Shown here: positions 59,235-64,000 of the stretch, piece by piece | Layout of the letters: each line of letters starts with the position of its first letter | How positions within the stretch are numbered: position 1 is the stretch's first letter | Source: Gilliamella sp. ESL0441 | Lineage (GTDB): Bacteria; Pseudomonadota; Gammaproteobacteria; Enterobacterales; Orbaceae | Direction: 5' to 3' | Assembly: GCF_019469185.1 (NCBI RefSeq) | Contig: NZ_CP048264.1 | Coordinates: forward strand, 1,364,001-1,428,000 | Length of the DNA: 64,000 nucleotides | Translations under genes and position numbers: made by a program | Notes under the pieces: model-generated | What the model was told of the DNA's origin: nothing | What the model saw: only the letters and a program-made list of their open reading frames with translations | Database searches by the model: none

Positions 59235-60089
59235 ATGACAAATCAAACAGAATTTTCAATTGTTTATGGTGGTGACGCATACTCGGATAATCAAATTGAT
59301 GCCAGAACTCTCGGTAATACACTTACATCCCTCGTCAATTTATTAGAACATTCTAATGATATATTGAATGAAAAAAAACAAATCGCAGAAATTTCTGTAA
59401 AAGCTCATAAAGAAGGTTCTTTTGAAATTCTTTTAGAAGCAACGGGCTTGTCTATCAATACACTAAAAGCATTAGGTATCGTGGTTAGTGCATCTACAAC
59501 AGTATGGACTGTACTTGAAGCATTGAAAGGGAAAATGATAGCTCATGCTGAATTTGATAAACAATCAGGGAATACTAAGCTTTTTGTCGAAAATGATGTT
59601 GTAGAATGTCCTGAAGATGTAGCAAAGCTGATAACAGATCATATTGTTAGAAAAGAGATTGATCAATTAGTTTATCAGCCATTAATGCAAGAAAATAGAG
59701 AGGCTACTTTCAAGATCAATAGTGGTTCCTCTAATATTTTGGAAATTAATCAGCAGAAAGCTATAAGTTATAAAAAAACATTACCAATTATGAAAGTGGA
59801 AGATGTTGATGATGAAGAGGTAAATATATATTTTTCGAAAGTTAATTTTTATTCTAAAAATGGATGGAGTATTATTTTACCTGATAACAAACAAGTATCG
59901 GCTTTAATGAATGATGAATCTTTTGTTGAATTAATAAACAAAAATGAGGCTAGTTTTTCAAAAGATGATTTATTTGTAGTAATATTAAGAACCAAAACAA
60001 CAAAAGAAAATAATGTTGTTACCAAAGTAAGCTACTCTATACAACGAGTTCTTCGACATAGGGCAGCCAAAGAGAGAAAAATACTCTAG
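59235..60089 (+). CDS. Cargo protein of unknown function, 284 residues
   Basis: A mixed alpha/beta protein. The N-terminal pattern (FSIVYGGDAYSDNQIDARTL, then LVNLLEHSNDIL and SVKAHKEGSFEILLE) resembles a widespread uncharacterised family seen in defense-rich regions, which I recall as DUF7946-like. A hydrophobic glycine/valine-rich segment near 75-95 may span or touch the membrane. The C-terminal half is cytosolic-looking. No catalytic motif was seen. Confidence 0.6.
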   Translation: MTNQTEFSIVYGGDAYSDNQIDARTLGNTLTSLVNLLEHSNDILNEKKQIAEISVKAHKEGSFEILLEATGLSINTLKALGIVVSASTTVWTVLEALKGKMIAHAEFDKQSGNTKLFVENDVVECPEDVAKLITDHIVRKEIDQLVYQPLMQENREATFKINSGSSNILEINQQKAISYKKTLPIMKVEDVDDEEVNIYFSKVNFYSKNGWSIILPDNKQVSALMNDESFVELINKNEASFSKDDLFVVILRTKTTKENNVVTKVSYSIQRVLRHRAAKERKIL

Positions 60090-60101
60090 GTCAATTGAAT
60101 T

Positions 60102-60347
60102 ATGACTTTTATTAATATTTTAGTTTGTTTATTTATCGCTATTATTTTAAGCCTTGTTATACGGGGTGTTATTCTATATGTATGGTCTTTTTTTAGACCA
60201 TTAAATTATATTGCGGTGACAGTAATAGATGAAAATGGTAATAGACAAAGAAAAAAAGTTTACATTAAAGATAAAGAATTACTTGAACGGATGCTTATCA
60301 TAAGAAAAAGACAAAAATTAACACAAGGGAATAACCGTGTTAAATAA
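60102..60347 (+). CDS. Small membrane protein, 81 residues
   Basis: One N-terminal membrane segment (FINILVCLFIAIILSLVIRG) followed by a basic cytoplasmic part (RQRKKVYIKDKELLERMLII). It overlaps the next gene by 11 bases, so the two are translationally coupled. Function unknown. Confidence 0.58.
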   Translation: MTFINILVCLFIAIILSLVIRGVILYVWSFFRPLNYIAVTVIDENGNRQRKKVYIKDKELLERMLIIRKRQKLTQGNNRVK

Positions 60348-60720
60348 AAAAATATATCTGGCAATCCAAGCTTTTTTCGTATCAATAATCACTCCATTTT
60401 TAAATATATTATGTTCGTTGCATAAATGGATTGAGGAATATAAGGTAATTTTTCCGGCAATTTCTGTGTTTATTTCATACTATGTTGCAGTTTTTATTTG
60501 CCGTTTTATTACTTTGAAAAGCTTAGAAGAAGTTCGAGTTGAACGAGCACAAAAATTGATGCTTAAAGAAATCAAAAAACAATTGAAGATGGATATTTCC
60601 GAATCAAGAAAGCAAGAGTTGATTTCATTCAGAGATGAAATATTAACTGAACGGATTAATATGCAAAAAATGTTTTTGGAAGCTTGCAAAGAAGACTTTA
60701 AAAAAAGCTTAGACGAGTAA
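60337..60720 (+). CDS. Membrane protein with helical tail, 127 residues
   Basis: Two hydrophobic segments in the first 65 residues (LAIQAFFVSIITPFLNILCS; VFISYYVAVFICRFITL) followed by a charged helix (RAQKLMLKEIKKQLKMDISE). Overlaps the preceding small gene, and is the last gene of the cargo operon before a terminator. The start could be the GTG at 60337; no better one is close. Confidence 0.55.
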   Translation: MLNKKIYLAIQAFFVSIITPFLNILCSLHKWIEEYKVIFPAISVFISYYVAVFICRFITLKSLEEVRVERAQKLMLKEIKKQLKMDISESRKQELISFRDEILTERINMQKMFLEACKEDFKKSLDE

Positions 60721-60770
60721 AATTAATCTGCCCCCGTTCAAATTACATTTCAAGTAAGTAAGATCATAAT

Positions 60771-60810
60771 AACCTCATACATTAATTTAATTAATTATGA
60801 GGTTTTTTAT
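60771..60810 (+). terminator. Terminator that hides the holin ribosome-binding site
   Basis: AACCTCAT (60771-60778) pairs with ATGAGGTT (60797-60804) and is followed by TTTT. The 3' arm contains GAGG (60799-60802), the Shine-Dalgarno of the holin gene that starts at 60809. Confidence 0.68.
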
Positions 60811-61225
60811 GGCTCACCCTATCAAAAAATTATCCCAAATTCGTTTGCTTAAATGGTATTTAGTCGCCATTACTTTATTTGCAATTATTACGTTAATTTC
60901 ACCCCAACAGTTGCCAGTTGTTGCTTATAAGTTGGCTTTGGTCTTGCTTTCTGCTGTGATTGGTTACCACCTAGATCGCGCTCTATTCCCTTATGCATCT
61001 CCAGGAGGTTATTTATATAACGATTGGAAAAAGTTCGGTCCTGATTTTTATACCCAGCAATATATTGAATCTCAAGTAAACAATGAACAACCCAATGCGA
61101 TAGATTCAAAAATGTGTGCAGAATACCCTGTTCTTGATGAGTATCGAAATCTGTTTGCGGTTGTTCTGATTCGTCGGGCGTTGATTGTTTCCGCTGTGAT
61201 TCTTGGCATAACACTTGGATTATAG
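60809..61225 (+). CDS. Phage holin, Mu-like
   Basis: A 138-residue protein with three or four membrane segments (LVAITLFAIITLI; LALVLLSAVIGY; LIVSAVILGITLGL). It matches the putative holin placed before the endolysin in Mu-like phages (PF16931-like, from memory). Start at ATG 60809 with GAGG six bases upstream; a more upstream ATG at 60797 lies in the hairpin. It ends two bases before the lytic enzyme gene. Confidence 0.75.
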   Translation: MAHPIKKLSQIRLLKWYLVAITLFAIITLISPQQLPVVAYKLALVLLSAVIGYHLDRALFPYASPGGYLYNDWKKFGPDFYTQQYIESQVNNEQPNAIDSKMCAEYPVLDEYRNLFAVVLIRRALIVSAVILGITLGL

Positions 61226-61227
61226 CC

Positions 61228-61851
61228 ATGCGTTATTTAACTTTAATCGTTGTGTTTATGCTGTTTAGTTGTCATTTAGCACCTGCTATAGCAGTTGTAC
61301 CAAATGATGCTAAGCAACATCAACGGGAACTAACACGTAATGCACGTGCAATCTTTGGTCTTGATGCGCCAATTGCGTTGTTTGCTGCTCAAATTCATCA
61401 GGAATCTCGATGGAAAGTAAACGCAAAATCGCGAGTAGGTGCTCAAGGTTTGGCTCAGTTTATGCCAACTACAGCTGATTGGATTGCAGGGGCTTATCCT
61501 AAATCATTGGGTAGTAATGAACCATACAACCCATCTTGGGCATTACGTGCCTTAGTTCAATATGATTATTGGTTATATCAGCGTATTAATGCAACGGCGA
61601 GTGAATGTGATAGATGGGGATTTACTTTGTCTGCCTATAACGGCGGGCTGGGCTGGGTTAATCGTGACCGTCAACGAGCAAAACGAGAATACCAAGATGC
61701 TACGCACTATTGGGGGGTTGTTGAAAATATTAATGGTGGACGTAAAAGCATTAATTTTAAAGAAAACCGTGATTATCCAATTCGGATCATCTATCGTTGG
61801 CAGCCTGTTTATATTGATGGTGGTTGGGGTTTAGGAGTTTGTGATGATTAA
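61228..61851 (+). CDS. Lytic transglycosylase endolysin
   Basis: A 207-residue exported SLT-domain protein. A signal peptide ends near residue 22; the catalytic Glu59 is in AAQIHQESRW, followed by GAQGLAQFMPTTADW. It cleaves peptidoglycan during lysis. An SLT-type lysin with a signal peptide is common in Mu-like phages. Overlaps the spanin gene by eight bases. Confidence 0.88.
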   Translation: MRYLTLIVVFMLFSCHLAPAIAVVPNDAKQHQRELTRNARAIFGLDAPIALFAAQIHQESRWKVNAKSRVGAQGLAQFMPTTADWIAGAYPKSLGSNEPYNPSWALRALVQYDYWLYQRINATASECDRWGFTLSAYNGGLGWVNRDRQRAKREYQDATHYWGVVENINGGRKSINFKENRDYPIRIIYRWQPVYIDGGWGLGVCDD

Positions 61852-62311
61852 AAATATATACAAATTAATCAAAAGCTTTTTTGTGAGCAATAAAAGTTAT
61901 TTTTTGTTGGGAATAATTTTGAGTGTAGGTTTTGGTTCACTTTACCAATTAGGTGTCAGTCATGGCAAATCAATAGCTAAACAAGAATATATTGCTTTAG
62001 AAGCAAAACAAGCAATGAATACTTTAAGCCAATTTATTGAGAGCACAAAGCAACTAACTAAAACCGCTAATGATGCAAGTTATTTATTGTCACAGCAGAT
62101 AGCAGAAAGGAAATTATATGATGAACAATCAACTCAAGCATTACAGGATGCACTTAATAAAACAGCTAATGATCGCAGTCATTGCGTGTTTGATGATAGT
62201 GTCTTGCAGTTCATCGACTCAGCCCGTGCAAATGCCGTTCAAGCAACAACCCATGGTTTTACCAGCACAACTGACGGTACCATGCGAATTACCGGTAAAA
62301 CGACGAAATAA
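61844..62311 (+). CDS. Inner-membrane spanin (Rz-like)
   Basis: A 155-residue protein with one N-terminal membrane anchor (SYFLLGIILSVGFGSLYQLG), then a long periplasmic helix. Start at ATG 61844 with AGGAG six bases before it (a GTG at 61841 is also in frame). Rz1-like outer spanin is encoded within and beyond it in another frame. Together they fuse inner and outer membrane at lysis. Confidence 0.75.
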   Translation: MIKNIYKLIKSFFVSNKSYFLLGIILSVGFGSLYQLGVSHGKSIAKQEYIALEAKQAMNTLSQFIESTKQLTKTANDASYLLSQQIAERKLYDEQSTQALQDALNKTANDRSHCVFDDSVLQFIDSARANAVQATTHGFTSTTDGTMRITGKTTK

Positions 62312-62423
62312 TACGGCGGATGGTTTAGCTGAAGCCTTAAAACAGCTTTATGACCAATATGGGCAGTGCTCAGGTCGATTTATTGAACTAATAAAATATA
62401 TCAACGAGGCAAACAATGGATAA
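62118..62423 (+). CDS. Outer-membrane spanin lipoprotein (Rz1-like)
   Basis: A 101-residue lipoprotein with lipobox (IVSC) in MIAVIACLMIVSCSSS and a Pro/Gln-rich region after it. The first 194 bases overlap the Rz-like gene in another frame. Start ATG 62118 has AAAGG seven bases upstream. It extends past the end of Rz with further helical residues. Confidence 0.78.
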   Translation: MMNNQLKHYRMHLIKQLMIAVIACLMIVSCSSSTQPVQMPFKQQPMVLPAQLTVPCELPVKRRNNTADGLAEALKQLYDQYGQCSGRFIELIKYINEANNG

Positions 62424-62616
62424 CGCTGATTTAGCATCAACTGTTGAAATGGAAGCACGAGAACGGATACTGGCGAAACATCAAGAAAAAATTGGAGTAT
62501 CAAGCCTGTATTGTCGAATCTGTGAAGATCCTATAACTGAAGAACGTCGAAAGCTAATTGTTACTGATTTATGTATTGAATGTGCAGCAATGGAAGAAAA
62601 AAGGAATAGACGATGA
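62416..62616 (+). CDS. DksA/TraR-type zinc finger protein
   Basis: A 66-residue protein with a C4 zinc finger (CRICEDPI, CIECAAMEE) as in TraR/DksA C-terminal domains. Small TraR-like proteins of phages can act on RNA polymerase. It overlaps Rz1 by eight bases. Confidence 0.8.
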   Translation: MDNADLASTVEMEARERILAKHQEKIGVSSLYCRICEDPITEERRKLIVTDLCIECAAMEEKRNRR

Positions 62617-62915
62617 ATTTTAACGAACTTACCTTTAACTGGCAGTTTCTGCAATGGGTTGTAATGGCTGTTGTTGGCGTTTATTCCTGGTTAATTGGTC
62701 GTCAATCAGCTAGCCAAAAAGAGCTACTAGACTTACGTATTCGAGTAACACAAGTTGAAGAGACGGTTAAGTCATTACCAACTCAGCATCAGGTAACCAA
62801 ATTGATTGAAAAACTAAGTAGCAATGAAGCTACTTTAAATCAGTTATCTGATCGGCTTTCAGGATTATCTCGTCAATTAGATAACATTAACCAATTTTTA
62901 TTAAAGAACAAGTGA
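62613..62915 (+). CDS. DUF2730 family phage protein
   Basis: A 100-residue protein with an N-terminal membrane segment (FLQWVVMAVVGVYSWLIG) and a coiled-coil tail. It fits the DUF2730 proteins next to the terminase genes of Mu-like phages. Overlaps the zinc finger gene by four bases. Confidence 0.75.
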   Translation: MNFNELTFNWQFLQWVVMAVVGVYSWLIGRQSASQKELLDLRIRVTQVEETVKSLPTQHQVTKLIEKLSSNEATLNQLSDRLSGLSRQLDNINQFLLKNK

Positions 62916-62921
62916 GGGACT

Positions 62922-63218
62922 ATGAGTTACGCCGAATTTTTAAAAGAAGATCAAAGATTGGTCATTTTGCGTATCTTGTATGAAATGCCAAGTTATAGTA
63001 GTAACTCCAGTATTATTTATAGCGCATTAGATCACTATGGTCACGCTATTAGTCGTGATCAGGTTAAAACTCATATGAGTTGGTTAGCACAGCAAGATTT
63101 AATAAAAACAGAAACTATTGGGAACGTCATTGTTGGACGTTTAACAGATTTTGGTGCTGATGTGGCAATAGGTAAAGTGGTTGTTCCTGGTGTGAAACGT
63201 CCTTGCGCGGGTGCGTAA
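62922..63218 (+). CDS. VpaChn25_0724-like phage protein (wHTH)
   Basis: A 98-residue protein (YAEFLKEDQRLVILRILYEM; HAISRDQVKTHMSWLAQQDL) with a winged-helix pattern, ending in GVKRPCAGA. It matches a conserved Mu-like phage family I remember as VpaChn25_0724. It precedes the small terminase gene. Confidence 0.72.
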   Translation: MSYAEFLKEDQRLVILRILYEMPSYSSNSSIIYSALDHYGHAISRDQVKTHMSWLAQQDLIKTETIGNVIVGRLTDFGADVAIGKVVVPGVKRPCAGA

Positions 63219-63220
63219 TT

Positions 63221-63766
63221 ATGGGACGAAAATCAACTATACACAAACTAGAACCTGAAGTTCGTAGTTATATTGAAAAATTACTACGTGCAGATCAGCT
63301 TACTCTAGATGAAATGATTGCAGAACTGCAACAAAAATTCCCCTGCGAGGAAACACCAAGCCGTTCTAGTCTTCACCGCTATCAAAAAGGTTTTAATGAA
63401 ATGACCAACAACTTACGTGAAATTGAAACGGCATCACGTATTTTGGTTGATGAGCTTGGTGATAGAGTTGATGATAAATCTGGTGCTTTGCTTGCGCAAG
63501 CCGTCACGACATTAGCAACTCGTGCAGCATTTAAAGCGCATGAATCAGAAGATATCACTATCAAGGAAATTAGTTTTTTAGCGAAAGCCGCTAAAGAAGC
63601 CATGCAAGCAAGGCAGCTTAGTTTTAAAGAGCGCCAAGAAATTGAAAAAGCGGCACGTGACAAGTTATTGCGTGAGCAAAAAGAAAAATTGGACGAACTG
63701 GGTAAAACGGGCGAAGTACCAACTGAAATGTTAGCGAAAGTAATCAAAGCGGCGTATGACTTATGA
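63221..63766 (+). CDS. DUF3486 phage protein, likely small terminase
   Basis: A 181-residue protein opening MGRKSTIHKLEPEVRSYIEK with HTH-like helices, followed by a helical C-terminus. This DUF3486 (Mu gp27) family sits directly upstream of the large terminase. Start at ATG 63221; six codons more are open upstream. Stop overlaps the next ATG. Confidence 0.82.
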   Translation: MGRKSTIHKLEPEVRSYIEKLLRADQLTLDEMIAELQQKFPCEETPSRSSLHRYQKGFNEMTNNLREIETASRILVDELGDRVDDKSGALLAQAVTTLATRAAFKAHESEDITIKEISFLAKAAKEAMQARQLSFKERQEIEKAARDKLLREQKEKLDELGKTGEVPTEMLAKVIKAAYDL

Positions 63767-64000
63767 CAAAAAATACTGAACCAGCTCTTAAATTATATGA
63801 TTACCAAAAACAGTGGGTAAACGACACTAGCCGTTTTGCTATTGCTATGTTCTCACGTCAATGCGGTAAAACATTTACCAGTACGTTGCAAATCGTACTC
63901 GATTGTTTACGTGCTGAAGCGCAGGGTAAACGTGCTCGCTGGGTTATTTTGTCACGCGGTGAACGCCAAGCCCGTGAAGCCATGAACGAAGGCATAAAAG
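63763..64000 (+). CDS. Terminase large subunit, N-terminal part
   Basis: ATG 63763 overlaps the previous stop (ATGA). The 79 residues visible contain SRQCGKT, an atypical Walker A, and WVILSRGERQAREAM, consistent with the Mu gp28 ATPase that packages DNA. It runs off the window. Confidence 0.82.
   Translation, partial: MTKNTEPALKLYDYQKQWVNDTSRFAIAMFSRQCGKTFTSTLQIVLDCLRAEAQGKRARWVILSRGERQAREAMNEGIK

Larger units (their letters stand above)
49960..64000. mobile_element. Mu-like transposable prophage, left part
   Basis: Contains MuA, MuB, Gam, GemA, Mor, a phage repressor, lysis genes, DUF2730, DUF3486 and terminase large subunit. The left end is set by the last host-like gene (starts 49944) and the first phage gene (ends 50190); I could not fix the terminal base. 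The right end is outside the window. The early operon points leftwards, so Mor lies nearest the left end, unlike Mu itself. Confidence 0.88.

Overview
The window looks like a chromosomal segment of an AT-rich gammaproteobacterium. The Orbaceae (Gilliamella or Frischella-like bee-gut bacteria) is my best guess, from the low G+C, Pasteurella/enterobacterial-type proteins such as MatP, LolB, CysB and fused HisB and HisIE, and sugar- and metal-uptake genes. The family assignment is inference; no rRNA is present.

Positions 1-42.2 kb are mostly core and metabolic genes: the nikABCDE nickel importer (nikA cut by the window edge) with a MATE exporter; an SDR oxidoreductase; a Fur-boxed TonB heme-type receptor; the RNA-repair pair rtcB2-prfH; a secreted GH36-like glycosidase; an ACR3-like transporter; two secreted EEP phosphoesterase-fold proteins; an orphan MetQ-like lipoprotein; two paralogous lipoproteins; an aldo/keto reductase; an exported FAD oxidase; tRNA-Leu(CAA); hemA, lolB and ispE; small membrane proteins; a complete hisLGDCBHAFI operon with a textbook attenuator; cysB; topA; matP; and an amidohydrolase.

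Positions 42.7-49.95 kb are an accessory island. It holds immunity-type genes (two Imm11/DUF1629-like, SMI1/KNR4, DUF4304-like and one unrecognised), two diverged copies of an orphan Rhs tip with its upstream DNA, and toxin tips, at least one of them broken. Embedded in it is a Bacteroidetes-type CHC2/Toprim primase with a divergent frameshifted XRE regulator. This insert carries a TTTG/TAnnTTTG promoter of Bacteroidetes type and a short dispersed repeat inside the Toprim domain, so it looks transferred from another phylum.

Positions 49.95-64 kb are the left part of a Mu-like transposable prophage that runs off the window. The early block (DNA-binding protein, wHTH, coiled-coil protein, MuA, MuB, Gam, GemA, Mor) reads leftwards. 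A divergent XRE repressor reads rightwards, followed by a cargo operon of membrane and lipoprotein genes of unknown function. Then come holin, lytic transglycosylase, nested Rz/Rz1 spanins, a DksA/TraR zinc finger and the terminase genes. The cargo operon and the toxin-immunity graveyard are the best places to look for new biology.
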